Source: Chrysoperla carnea (taxonomy: Eukaryota > Arthropoda > Insecta > Neuroptera > Chrysopidae). Taken from it: DNA of 64,000 nucleotides. The notes under the pieces are model-generated. The model ran no database searches. It saw only the letters and a program-made list of their open reading frames with translations, and had not been told where the DNA came from. Numbering within the stretch: the stretch's first letter is position 1; each line of letters opens with the position of its first letter. A program made the translations under genes and the position numbers. This document shows, piece by piece, positions 10,481-22,300 of this stretch. The stretch lies in assembly GCF_905475395.1 (NCBI RefSeq), contig NC_058338.1, positions 91,001,435-91,065,434 on the forward strand. Direction: 5' to 3'.

Positions 10481-13400
10481 ATGAGTAAAGTCTGTAAATG
10501 TAAATGTTTACCGATCAGAAACCTTAGCGAAACTCAACTAGCCTTAACAAATAACGAGTGTGGCTGCTCTATTAATAAGAAAGAAGAAACCGAAACTTCT
10601 GGAACTACGAAAAAATGTGGCGTTTGGCCGGATACTGTTGCTCAACAAAAATGCCCTTGTGGTAAAAATGATACATGGTTTGCTACACCAGTAATTGAAA
10701 TACATCAGGGTAAATTATTTGGAAAAGTATGTGCAGATTTAAATGGGAGATCGTATCATAGTTTTCAAGGTATTCCATATGCAAAACCCCCGCTTGAACA
10801 TTTACGTTTTTTGGTACGTATTAAAAAAAAAAAAACATTGAGCACTTACTAAACTAAGTAATCTCTCTATATGGTGAACTCTCGTTTTTCTCTGGCCCTT
10901 ATTATACCTGAACCATGGCAAGTTGGGAAGTTCAGGCAGTAACATGTATGGCCCAAAGATTATCCCCTAGGCGAGCAAATTGCCTTGCTCACTTCTACTT
11001 CAGACCTAGGCACCTAACTATATTTTCCAGCTTCCTTTTCTGAGAAAGAAGCGAGAATATGACGAACCGTTTTCCGCCATTATGGTGCGATCAATTTTAA
11101 CAATAATATGAATTGTTTTTAGTCTCCAGTACCCCCAGATTCTTGGAGTGATGAAATTTTAGATTGCAGTATGGAAAGTGATGCATGTTTTGCTGTAAAT
11201 AGTGATATGAAAACTCCAGGTGGAAATGAAAATTGTTTATTTTTAAATGTTTATACACCGTATGTAAGCAAATTATAATAATGTCGTATATTTTTTACTG
11301 GATTTTGAGCAAAAGAAAAAAAATTTCTTTCACCAACTTGACCTTTTTTTTCCTTACATAGTCGTTTGCTAAGAAAACTGAGGAGTAAACATTGTTCGCT
11401 TTTGCTGGTTGCTTAAATTTAGACCACTGATGCAATCCCTTTAATGTCTGGTTGCGGAAACAACCTTTCAATTTTAACAAAGCTGCTTTAAAACTCATAG
11501 AAGGAAAAATTTTTGTTTTGCTTAAAATCTATTAGTAACATTTAGGATGTGACGACATACCCATATCAATGCTAAAATTTCTGTAACAGTTACCATCAGA
11601 AGAGCATGCTGAACTACTTCCTGTAATGGTTTGGATACATGGTGGGAAATTTCATCAAGGTTCTTCAAGCTGTGAGCTTTTTGGGCCTGAATTTTTAGTA
11701 GCAAAAGATGTTGTTCTTGTTACATTAAATTATCGATTAGGTTATTTTGGTTAGTTTCAACAGATCTTGTTCTTTAATATATTTTGTAAACTCAACTTCC
11801 CGTTAGAAACGTATTTAGGCATCGTGAATTTTTATAAATAATTTCTCAATCTTTAGGCTTTCTGAAGCTAAATGACCCAGAAGCAGGTGCTCCTGGTAAT
11901 GCAGGTCTAAAGGATCAAGTTCAAGCTTTACGTTGGGTAAAACATAATATTGAATTTTTTTGTGGTGATAAGAATAATATTACAATTTTTGGTTCGAGTG
12001 CTGGAGGTGCTTCTGTCCATTTAATGACTTTATCACCTCTTACAAAAGGCCTATTTCATAAAGCTATCATACAAAGTGGTGTTGGTTTATGTCCTTGGGC
12101 ATTTCAAATACGTAAAGATTATGAATTGGCTCGTGCTTTTGGCTGTAAATCCAATGATGATAAACAAATCTTAAAATTTTTACAACAAATCAAGCCGCAA
12201 CGATTTATCCAGCAAGAACATGCTATATTTCCAGTTTCGGTTAGTTTAGACTTCTGCGTTTTCTTCATAGATCCCAGTACATAGTCATATTTTTTTAGCA
12301 ACGAATGGTAGCAGAAATATGCACAGCCACACCGACTGTAGAACAACCGCCATTACTTGGATCGTTTATTTCAAAAAAACCTGAATGTCAAATGGCTACC
12401 GGAAATTTTCATCATGTTCCAATTATGATTGGTGTGAATAGAAACGAGGGATTATCGTTTTTAAATGCGAAATTTTTTCAAAAAATTTCACCACAATTTA
12501 TCGATAATACTCTTTTAATCCCGAGGGATTTGAGAAATATGTTGCGGACAGATCAACAAGTAAAGGAATTTAGTGATAAAATCAAGAAATTTTATTACAA
12601 CGGTGATTGTCCATCGCTTTCCAATTTAGACAAATATTGTGACGTAAGTAACAAACTAAATTTCTGATGATGAATTCTATCCTGATTCCAGAATAGAATT
12701 ATTCTGCTCAAGCCAGCCGTCCTTCTATTTCCATTTTGGTCATTTATATTTCCAGTGGAAAAACGAAAAATTTTTTTAATTTTGTAAATTTCACTCGTTA
12801 TGTTGTAATCATTTTAGAGGATTTTCAAGGCTTTGTGTCAAGCTATAACCCCCTTGAAATAGAGGAGTAAACGATTATTAAGGAAGAGCTATTTTAACCC
12901 CAGAACCAAAAAAGGGGTGTTTGGCCGCCATATGTGTCTGTCTGTGTGTGGCATCGTAGCGCGTTAGCGGATGAACCGATTAGGATTTTTTTATATCGTT
13001 TGAAAGGTTAAATTACCTTTCAAACGAGAGTGTTCTTCGATATTTTTCAATTGCGAGGATTCCGTACCCAAAAAATTCATCGTTTTTTTTTTTTTTTTTA
13101 TAATTTTGTAAATTTCACACGTAGTAGTGTCAATTATTAATTAGATATTCCATCCATAGGGCTCCGTTGCTCACAGTTTTTTATATTTCTTTCAGTATTT
13201 TACAGACGTTGCATTTGCCCAAAAAGTTCAATTAACCGCAAAATATTACGCTAAGCATAAGATTCCAGTTTACAATTATTGTATATCACTTGATACATCA
13301 ATCAATGGCGAACGATTACGCCACGGTACCGAATATAAAGGTACAAATCACTATGACGAAATCACATATTTATTTAAAACACCTGAAACACCTTGTATTA

Positions 13401-13666
13401 TACCACATACACCCGAAGCGATTGGTATACATATAATGACAACATATTGGACAAATTTTGCTAAATATTCCAATCCGAATCCACCAACTCCAGACGATTA
13501 CGACGCCTACATAAATATAGAATGGAAACCATATACATTGGAAGAACCATTTTATATGGATATTGATAAAAAATTATCTCTTAAACAGAATTTGTTTAAA
13601 GATCGTATGAAATTTTGGGATCAGCTTTATGTGGAAGCTGCTATTGCGCACTCGAGTTTACGTTAA
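10481..13666 (+). CDS. Carboxylesterase, tandem copy 2 (six exons, 610 aa)
   Basis: Second copy of the neighbouring esterase. Exons: 10481-10813, 11123-11263, 11590-11749, 11857-12239, 12299-12643, 13196-13666. All splice sites and phases match copy 1. The coding sequence differs at 13 bases (five silent, eight amino-acid changing) plus one added codon (Ser) early in exon 3. The changes are Gly to Ser after the Trp in exon 2, Gln-Ser to His-Ala at the end of exon 4, Gly to Ser and Glu to Lys in exon 5, and Gln to Glu, Glu to Lys and Ser to Ala in exon 6. The HGG loop, GSSAG serine, glutamate and histidine are all kept, so it should be active. The Cys-rich N-terminus is identical to copy 1. 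AATAAA lies at 13841-13846. It is either a real young duplicate or an assembled allele; see the findings. Confidence 0.92.
12895..13085 (+). repeat. Dispersed repeat P in esterase intron 5 (copy 2)
   Basis: Orthologous to the P element in copy 1, without the extra half-unit. An expanded T run follows at about 13,082-13,100. Confidence 0.65.
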
Positions 13667-14216
13667 TATCAATCAATATTGAATGACAAGATATATTGGA
13701 AAAATTATGCTAAGTATCTCCAATATAAATAAATCCCTCTAATACGGATAGAAAAGAAGCCATATACACTGGAAGTATCATAATATTGCTAAGGATTTAA
13801 TATTTAAATTAGTATTTTTAATGGAGATTATTTTGAGATAAATAAAAATTTGTTTTTATATTTTTTATTACAAATTTTTTATTTAATAAAATACAAAATA
13901 AAACAGATACAAAATAAAATATACTCTAAAATTTGTAACAGTGTACTTATAGTTGTAAAAATTTTCTTGCACGTGATGAATTGTTTAGTAAATTCTATGT
14001 AGAAAGAGATGTATTTAGTCGACTTGCGATATTTCACGAAATCAAAACTATTTTCCCTGCAAAAATTATACAAATATGTAATGTATATTGCCTATATCGA
14101 TTAATGTTTTAAAATTGGATACTTTTTTTTTTGCAAATAAAATCGTTTTGATGTCATGAAATATCGTAACTTAAAAGTGGAATAACTCGAAAATATGTCA
14201 TTCTTTTTTGTTATCT

Positions 14217-14313
14217 CATTGCGTACTTTTTACTGCACATCAGGCACATCTTTTTTACTCTCGTTCGAGAGAAAGGCAGCCTGATTCGCTGTACCAATTA
14301 CGCAACGCCAGAT
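14217..14313. repeat. Hairpin MITE G, copy downstream of esterase 2
   Basis: Short form with inverted ends reading CATTGCGTACTTTTTACTGC and ATTACGCAACG around GTTCGAGAGAAAGG. It lies at the equivalent place to 5668-5745 behind copy 1, so it predates the duplication. Confidence 0.55.
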
Positions 14314-14474
14314 AGGCGCCGCAAATTCAGCCACGGGCGCTTATAGCTCGGCATAGGAGATTTCATTTTCTTATTATATATGTTCTTGCCTTAAAGGCTT
14401 CAAAGTTTCTACGTAAAAAAATTCAAAAATTTGCAGGGGACGGATAAAATTTGAAATAATTCCATTTGGTAAAA

Positions 14475-16064
14475 TAAAACGAAATTTACATAGAAATGAT
14501 AGCTGAAAAAAAATTCATCAAGTGTAAGGTATACAAGAATAAAATTTTTTCATGTGAATATTGTGAAGGTAACAAGCGCTGTGGACTAAAATTTCACTAT
14601 TCAAACAAAATTGATACATGAATCTCATGGACTTATAAAATGAGCTGAGTAGATGACATCAAAACCGAAAATTTTAAAACTAGACCTATTTTATAATTTA
14701 CCTGAAAACAATGAAATCACGTGTTCATTTAGAGTTAAATTTTGGGGGTTAACAGTAACTGGAATCTGGATTTATAGTGGTGACAACCGTGGCCTATTTT
14801 TTTTTTTTTCGTTGTAGGGGCCCTTACCTAAAAATTTCTTTTTCTACTACTCATTTTTCCCCTTTCATCGTAGCAACCTTTTCCAAAAAACTTGTTGTTA
14901 AAAATGATTTTATTTAGTTTTTATACACTGGCATTTCAATATTAAGTTTAATCCCAAGTTTGTAATGCTTAGAAATATTGATGCTACAAACAAAATTTTG
15001 ATATAGGTATTCATAAAATTAACGTAATTAGTTCATTTCCGTTTGCCTGTCCGTTAACTCAAAAACAAAAAGAGATATATATGAAATTTTGTTTTATATC
15101 GTGCACAGGACTTATAAAGTGAGTTTGAAATCGTAAATGGGCCACATTGGTCTATTGAGTCTTGTAAACCACAATAGGAAGAACAAAAGTTTAAATGTAA
15201 AAATTGTTTCATATAAAAAAGTGAAACATTTTTTCTTAAATAACTTTGTTTTCCCGTGAAATCTATAAAAGATGGTGAGTTTAAAATTTGTAGGTCATTG
15301 ATTCTAATTTCATACTAAACCCACCCGATAACTAAAATTTTGAATTCAGTAGAATTTTACTTTTTTAAAGAAATCGGGCAATTGGAGGGGGAGGAACTAA
15401 GCTACCTACCCCCCTTTGTCAACACCCATGCTTTCAGAGGAAAGAAAATCAAAATCTGTTAGTCAAAAAACGAATCAGAGCCAAAGCAATTAGTTACAAG
15501 TACAATGAAAACAGAAATAAACAGTCGACGTCTATGATTAAATGTTTTGGTAATTGTCATACGAGCGCGGCAAATTACTCGATCTGCAAATGTCATTGCT
15601 CGAGATAGTAAACCTTTCAAAAAGGAGATTTTTGAAGAAACTACGTTACTATAAATCTCCACGTTTAGCTGTTTTTGCTCGATATATTGTGTAGGAAATA
15701 TCATTTAAAAAAAATTAATTGCGAATCCCTAAAATCGCGAAGTCAAAATTATTTGACGGCACGTCTATGGCCTAATTAAGAATTCCGAAAGGTTCGCCAT
15801 CCCTGACCTTACCGCATGCATACATTCAATTTTATTCGTCCATGGTTAAGTTCAAACGTAAAATATTCGATATTAAAATATATTGCTGCCAAAAACTTCG
15901 CATAAAACGGCAATTATATATGGCTCTAAAATATTGATGTTTGATTGAGACTTAAGCGTATTTTTAAAACACTTTATAAAAATGTTTCATTTTCCTATAT
16001 ACTAAAAAATTTATATAAAAAGCAGACATCCATATCAACAAAAGCGTTTTATAAAAGCTCGCAT
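14475..16064. other. Intergenic stretch with an old family A copy
   Basis: No gene recognised. About 14,925-15,240 is a diverged family A copy in reverse orientation, seen from CCCAAGTTTGTAATGCTTAGAAAT, then TTAGTTCATTTCCG and GAACAAAAGTTTAAATG. The rest is unassigned AT-rich DNA with a few short unsupported ORFs. Confidence 0.6.
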
Positions 16065-17077
16065 TTATTTGAGATGTGCATCTAATGCACCTATTGTTGT
16101 GGCAAGCTTATCTGAAGTATTTATTAAGTTGGTATCAACTTCTTGTTTCAAATCGCTTAAGGTATCGTGTGTCGTTTTATTCGCTTGTTGAATCTTCGTA
16201 TTAATTGCATTATCGATTTCTTTAACTTTTTGATTGGTTTTATTCAAACTATTATCAATATTTTTACCAATTTCAGCTGTTTTATTATCAATTGTCTGAG
16301 CTGTATTCACGAGTTTATCATTAAGATTTTTTTCTGTTTCTTGTAATTTAGAATCAATTGCCTTTCCTGTGTTGATTACTTTATCAGCTGCTGTTTTTTT
16401 AGTTTCTGCGATTTTTGAATCAATTGCCTTTCCTGTGTTAATTACTTTATCAGCTGCTGCTTTTTTAGTTTCTGCGATTTTTGAATCAATTGCCTTTCCT
16501 GTGTTAATTACTGTATCAGCTGCGGTTTTCTTAGTTTCAGCGATTTTTGTATCAATTGTGTTTGCAGTTGTAACTATTTTATCCGCTACATGTTTCTCAG
16601 TTTCTTTTAGTTTTGAATCCAGAGCTTTTCCAGTATTCTTTAGAGTTTCTTCAGTTTCATGTAATTTCGAATCAATTGCTTTACCAGTTTCTATCAATTT
16701 ATTGTCGACAGTTGACACTGTGTCTTTAAATTTATTATCAACATTGGTTACAGTGTCTTTCAGCTTATTATCAACATTAGTCACAGTATCTTTCAGTTTA
16801 TTATCAAGTGTTTTAGCAGTTTCGTGTAAATTTTTCTCAATTTCTGAACCGGCTTTGGCTACTTCTGCAGATGTCGTTTCCTTAATTTCAGTACCGGTTT
16901 CGATTGCAACTTTCTCAACATCTAATTTTGCTTTTTCCAATTCTTCAGCTGTTTTCTTAACTGTTTCATCGATTGCTTTTACTAATTCTTTTTCCTTTTC
17001 TTCAACAATTTCAGCGACTTCTTTCTTTTTGCGTTCAAAAAGTGCGCTAGTCTTTGCGCCTATGCTCTTGAATGAAC
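16065..17077 (-). CDS. Lysine-rich 11/22-residue repeat protein, last exon
   Basis: Terminal exon read leftward from an acceptor (GTCTCAG) at about 17,078. It encodes 336 residues after a split codon. The upstream exon or exons with the start codon were not found. The chain is rich in Lys, Thr, Ala, Asp and Glu, has no Cys or Trp, and is built of helical repeats: three 11-mers of type DNKLKDTVTNV, then 22-mers around NTGKAIDSKIAETKK, three of them nearly identical at the DNA level (66-bp period, about 16,350-16,550). An 11-residue period with charged and small residues is typical of amphipathic helices as in LEA-like or exchangeable apolipoprotein-like proteins, which coat membranes, lipids or dry proteins; that role is inference. 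The stop codon overlaps an AATAAA on the coding strand. The long antisense ORF over it is a shadow of the repeats. Confidence 0.7.
16350..16548 (-). repeat. 66-bp coding tandem repeat
   Basis: Three copies of a 66-bp unit, recognised on the + strand by TCAATTGCCTTTCCTGTGTT at about 16,353, 16,419 and 16,485, encode the 22-residue repeats of the gene above. The copies differ at a handful of bases, which points to recent in-frame expansion. Confidence 0.8.
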
Positions 17078-17462
17078 CTGAGACAAAAAAATAATTAACA
17101 TATATTTAGTATATCCAGGATAAAATCAGAGCGAGAAAATAGTACGATTAATTCGGGCTTGGATTTCTTATGGGGCTAGATATAAAGGCCTCGATTTAAA
17201 AATAATTAAATTGTTAATAGGTAATATATAAAAAAAATTAATGGTAACATAAATATATTTGTAAACATAATAACAAAAAAATGGTAAAATGATAAATTGT
17301 AGTAAATTTTATTTTCTATTATTACAAAAGTTACTTTTTACAAAAATTTCAATTTTTAAAAACAATAAAAATTTCAAATTAAAAACAATAATTAAAAAAG
17401 CTTTCTCGTGAAGGATGCGTAAGATAGAAAATTGTCAAAGATTTTATCCCCCATAACATATA

Positions 17463-17690
17463 AGCAATACAAATTGCCTATTTATTAATTTTTAAAACAA
17501 CTTCGTAGGCAATTTCACTAAGAAGCGATTTATTATTACCAAATAGAAACATTTGCGGAACTAGCATATGACTTACTAATGATATTTGACGCTCAAGAAA
17601 CACATTCTACTAGGTTTTAGCGAAAAGCGAGCGGGGGTTATTTCATTTTCCTTAATATATAACTTATTTCACTGTACTAAAAGGTACAAC
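17463..17690 (+). repeat. Partial copy of palindrome B (inner arm)
   Basis: Matches the inner right arm of the B element at 25,530-27,301 (AAATTGCCTAT, AAATAGAAACATTTGCG, TAATGATATTTGAC, GTTTTAGCGAAAAGCGAGCG). Another such copy is at 46,130-46,375. Confidence 0.6.
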
Positions 17691-17734
17691 AAAAAACTCT
17701 GATTAAATTTTTGAGTTTTTGCCAAAAATAGTTC

Positions 17735-17945
17735 TTTTTGTTAGCCCGCGAAACAAAAAGACGTGTTGTAAATTTGACCGCTTTGTGTGTTTGTGTGTAT
17801 GTCTGTCTGCGGCATCGTAGTGACTAAACGGATGAACCGATTTGGATGTTTTTTGTTTCGTTTGAAAGGTAATTTAACAGGGAGTGTTCTTAGCTATGTT
17901 TCAAGTGCGATTTTAGGGTTCCATATCTAGAACAATTTTAAAATA
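17735..17945 (+). repeat. Dispersed repeat P
   Basis: Copy of P: the CCCGCGAAACAAAAAG start differs, then GCATCGTAGTGACTAAACGG, GATGAACCGATTTGGAT, TTTGAAAGGTAATTTAA and GGGTTCCATATC follow. Confidence 0.6.
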
Positions 17946-20126
17946 GCCGATGATCTACAAAATCGCTTAATGACGGTCAGAGGGACCGAGCGTCCGAGGG
18001 GAGACTCAATTGTCTATGACGCGGAATGTTTTGCTCCTAATGGCTTCAAATTTTCCGGGAATATTTCTTATAAGTTAACTTATCAGAAAATCAAAAAATC
18101 AAAAAAATCGACCTTTTCTCTGCTTAAATAGTTTTGAATCGTAGCAGACAATTTAAAATAATTAAAAATGATTGGATGATTAAAAATGCTTTTTCTTTTC
18201 TAGTTAATTCTAGGTTAATTCAAGTTTAATATGAGTATGTATAGAAAACAAAGTTAAACGTTCTACAAAGTAAGCTGTAATAATAACAAACGCTCGATAC
18301 ATTTTATAAAAAATGCAAAGTTAATAAAGAAATAATTTTCTTGATTTTATAGGAAAACCGAACTCGAACTTATTGTGATTCGGTCATAAGATTGGAATGC
18401 AAAAATTCACTATACATGTATATTCTTACCGAGTGGGTTCAACTTTAATTAAACAATTAAATAATTACATATCAAATGAAAATTAATATCCTAATAAAGC
18501 GTACCGAGTGCTCGAGAAAAATATTACAATATAATAAACAACGAATAATTTCAAGATATAATCACAGAAAAGTCTATGATTTTCTTTGCTCTTGAAATTA
18601 CAGTAATGTATTTTTCCATTAAAAATCTTAAGGTAGTCCTTTATCTGTCTGAAAGTAAATTGTACATTTTTTTAAAATTAACATTGGCGGCCAAAGGGCC
18701 TCCTTAATTCAATAAAATAAGTATTTGACAAGAAAATATTGTCTTAAATCAAAATATTTACTTGCTGCATTAAGAACAAATTTTCCTGCTAGTAAATTTT
18801 CACGGTAAATTATATATTTTACTGCAAAAACAGAAATCTAAATATTTTGAAAAACTAATTTTCAGTTTTTTTTTTACTCCATCTAATCGATAACAGGTAG
18901 TATAATTCAAGAAAAGTTGGTAGGGAGTTACTTTCTCGTAAGACTGCCAACAAATTTTACCATTTGAAAATAAATTTTTCACAAAAATTTACACGGTAAA
19001 TTATGACCGAAACTTCACTATACGATAGATAAAGACTTGAGCTATTATAAACAAAATATTTTTTCTTATAATGTAATATTTTTTAATTATTATTGGCGGC
19101 GAATTACAAATTTAGTACATGTAGTGAACAGTTATGTTTCAAAAAATGGAGCTCAATTTCAAATTCAAATAATGCGTGTACGCATTTCATAACTGCGTAG
19201 AAATTATGCGTTTTGATTGTTATTATGCGTTTTATTTTTTTTTAAATATACGCATAATAAACATTTAAACAAAAAATATATATATGTTTTTAAATAATTG
19301 ATTTTTTTATATCATTAGTTTTTATAAACATAAATTATTAATATATTCATATATAATTATAATAATAATAAACCACGGAAATGATACCCTACACAACAAT
19401 TAAATTATATTACGTAATGCCTTTAGTATGAAGGTCAATACCTATTACATATTATAATAAAATGTTACAATAAAAATATTGTAACATCGCAATAAAATAA
19501 ATTAAATAATATTATTAATATATACAAAAATTTATTAAAGAAAAGAGAAAAACTTTCTAACTTTTTTTTAAGAAAACTATTACAATTACCTGTTAAACTT
19601 GAAAACATTTTTAATTCACTTTAATTTTAATAATTAAATTTTTGATTTATTAAATTTAAAAAAATGAATATAATTTATTAATTCACACAAAAGAAGAATT
19701 GAATAATATACACACTTTTTATTGGATCGGTCTAACCACAGAATCAGTTTATTGAGTATTTTCGAGTTACAAACATTATATGCAATAAAAAGAAACTGGT
19801 TTATTTCTTCCAATAATATAAACAAAACGCATGCGTTGTTTGATTCTTTAAAATAGTCCAAGAGATATATCATCACTTTTTTTTACAAAAAATTTTATCT
19901 TAAGGATATACGAGCAGCAAGACAATTTTAAATAAAAATTTAATTCTTTTTATTTGAACTATAGTCGTGTCATTTTAGCATTTCATAGAGAACTTTTTTG
20001 GACCTCAACCTATCGGGCCAGTTTTTTTTTAAATGATCAGGAAGGTCCATATATCGGAATCTACATCCAAATTTTTGCCGCTAGAAAGTTATGGGCTATA
20101 TATGAAAATCAATAGAATCCATTTAT

Positions 20127-20690
20127 GAGGTGATTTTTGAAATTTTCCAAAAATCAGAATTTCAATATAATCTCCCCCCCTTGCGGTAATTTACCTTGCT
20201 GGTCCAAAATTGCAATATTCTGTAAATATTCAACAAAATGGATCAAAAAAGTATACTTGAGAGTTTTTGGGGTCACTGATCACGATTCTGAAGTTGGAAT
20301 GAAGATGTACTCTCCACTTCTGGGGTTATTCGTCCCGCTTGTTCAAAACAGCATAATTCTGTAAATATTCGGCAAAATGGTGCAAAAAATTATACTCGGG
20401 GGTTTTTGAGGTCACTGATCTCGATTCCGAAGTTAGAATGGGGATATACTCTACCCTTCTAGGGGTTTTTCGTCCTTCGTTGACCTAACACTGCAATTTT
20501 CTGTAAATATTCAATTTGGAACAGCGGGGTGAATTACACCAGGAGGAGGGGGATATATCGAAATTCTGACTTCAGAATAGTGATCAGTGATCCCGAAAAC
20601 CTCCAATTGTACGTTTCTGGCCCATTTTGTTGCATATTGTCAAGGTTTTGAAATTTTCAAAAATCACCTCAAAACTGGATTATAATAATG
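20127..20690. repeat. Foldback element with a 141-bp minisatellite core
   Basis: The ends are inverted repeats (GAGGTGATTTTTGAAATTTT near 20,127 and its complement ending near 20,680). The core holds about 2.1 direct units of 141 bp, marked by TTCTGTAAATATTC at about 20,217, 20,357 and 20,499. A further inverted segment (TCAGAATAGTGATCAGTGATC) pairs with the first unit. No coding potential. Confidence 0.65.
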
Positions 20691-22300
20691 GGCTTTTTTG
20701 GCCCATAGCAAGTTCATCATCTAAGTTGAAAATAAGGAGCAAATATTTTCAATCCTAAATTAAAAATTGCCTTGGTCCTCGTACTACCTTAAAATTTAAA
20801 ATCATTCAGCCAGACGCGTAATTTTAGAAAAATGCTCACTGAGCATTACGAAGATGTTTTTTAAAATATACCAAGAATTTTTTAAAACTCGTTTTCGAAA
20901 ACCATACTCATACTGCAAAAGAAAAGAACAGATTATCTTCAATTTTAAGCGTATGACAAAAATGCTTAGCTTTCGTAATTCACAATAGCGTCCTTGCTCA
21001 TTTGCTCATTGTTGTCCTTATTGGACTGCCTAAGGACTATATTATTCCAAATAATTTCAAGAAATTTACGCTAACTTTATACCTATAATAATTAATTTGT
21101 TTGTTCAATAAAAGTATACAAACTTTGTGAAACAATGTATTATTAAAAATAAAAAAATGTGAAATAAAAAAAATTGTCCATTGAATATACAATTTTTCGA
21201 CTAGCAATTTTTAATTAATTTTTTAACAGTTTAAATTGCAATATTCTTATGTCATTTGGAATTTTATTACATATTTTTAGACACATTTGTATTGTACTTT
21301 TGGATATCAAAGCAAAACGTGTCTCAGGTATGAAATTATTCTTAAGGTAGTATATGGCCATTATAGTCGAGTTCATAAAAACATGCTCATACATTCATGC
21401 ATTATTTGTGACAATAATCATGTTACTGTACATAATACTTAGAAGTAGGATGTATGCATATACTCAACACACACACAACTGTATATTAATTTTATTTTTA
21501 TTTTTTTATCTTTTCGATTAAAAAATGTTTTTATTTCCGAATTTTCCTAATTCTTTGTTATTAAAGAAGAAAAAATGGGGTGAAAAAGAGCTTCTTTTAG
21601 TTCTTTCCAAATATCTCATCTTTTTTTTCCTGTTTGTTTTAACTGTTTAGTTTTTAAAACGTACTAATCCGATGTAAAATTTTATTTTCAACAAATAATT
21701 TTATACAAAATTTCTTGAAATTTTGCTTAGTTCACGAGATACATATTTGGAAAAATCAAAAGGGGTGATTTTTCACCCCTATCTTCAATTTCCACTCTCT
21801 CGTTTAATAGCACTCCGCGGTTTATTTTTTTTTAATAACCCATTGTACGATTCCTGAAATAAAAATCCGTGAACGCCACAGTTCTTTTTTATATGCCATA
21901 ATCATAATAGACTAGATCACTGCTGGGCAGGCTTTAACTTTGGTTTACTCTTTATGTCTTTTAACAAGAAAGGTATGTTCCGAAGTCATAAAAAAAGTAC
22001 AGAGTGTCTACCTGTTTAAAATCTAAACAGAAAATAGTTTACTGTAGTTAAAAGGATTACAGGAGGAATTTCAATTTAGCTACTATACACATGTCAATTA
22101 TAAGGTTTGGGAGGGGGATAGTGTTTTTGGGGATAATTTTGTTTGGTTATTCATTCATCTCTGAATTTCTTCGAGGGTTACTTTGAATTGAAAAAGTAAA
22201 TAGTATTTTTTTTTTAAATGTGATTTTAATAATGGAAAATACTGTTGCTTTTCAATCTACAAAAAGAATTAAATTTGTATTTCATTATTATAATATACTA

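Larger units (their letters stand above)
8539..14474 (+). repeat. Tandem duplication unit, right copy
   Basis: Right copy of the duplicated esterase segment, including about 1.94 kb of 5' flank, the whole gene and about 800 bp of 3' flank. Intron 2 carries about 160 bp absent from the left copy (near 11,316-11,485). Intron 5 is shorter than in the left copy (552 against 739 bp). Confidence 0.95.
17100..20040. other. Gene-free AT-rich DNA with repeat fragments
   Basis: Contains one inner arm of palindrome B (17,463-17,690, with AATTGCCTATTTATTA and AGAAACATTTGCGG) and a P repeat (17,735-17,945). I found no exon of a known protein. The missing 5' exon of the repeat-protein gene could lie here. 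Confidence 0.55.

Noticed and set aside
11295-11704. Minus-strand ORFs over esterase copy 2
   Set aside because: They overlap the intron and exon 3 of a well-supported + strand gene and have no domain.
12119-12346. 75-residue minus-strand ORF
   Set aside because: Antisense of esterase exon 4 and intron 4.
16369-17094. 241-codon hydrophobic ORF on the + strand
   Set aside because: It is the antisense of the 22-residue-repeat exon. Its Val/Ser/Phe periodicity simply mirrors the Lys/Asp/Thr repeats, and the minus-strand frame has a proper acceptor and stop.
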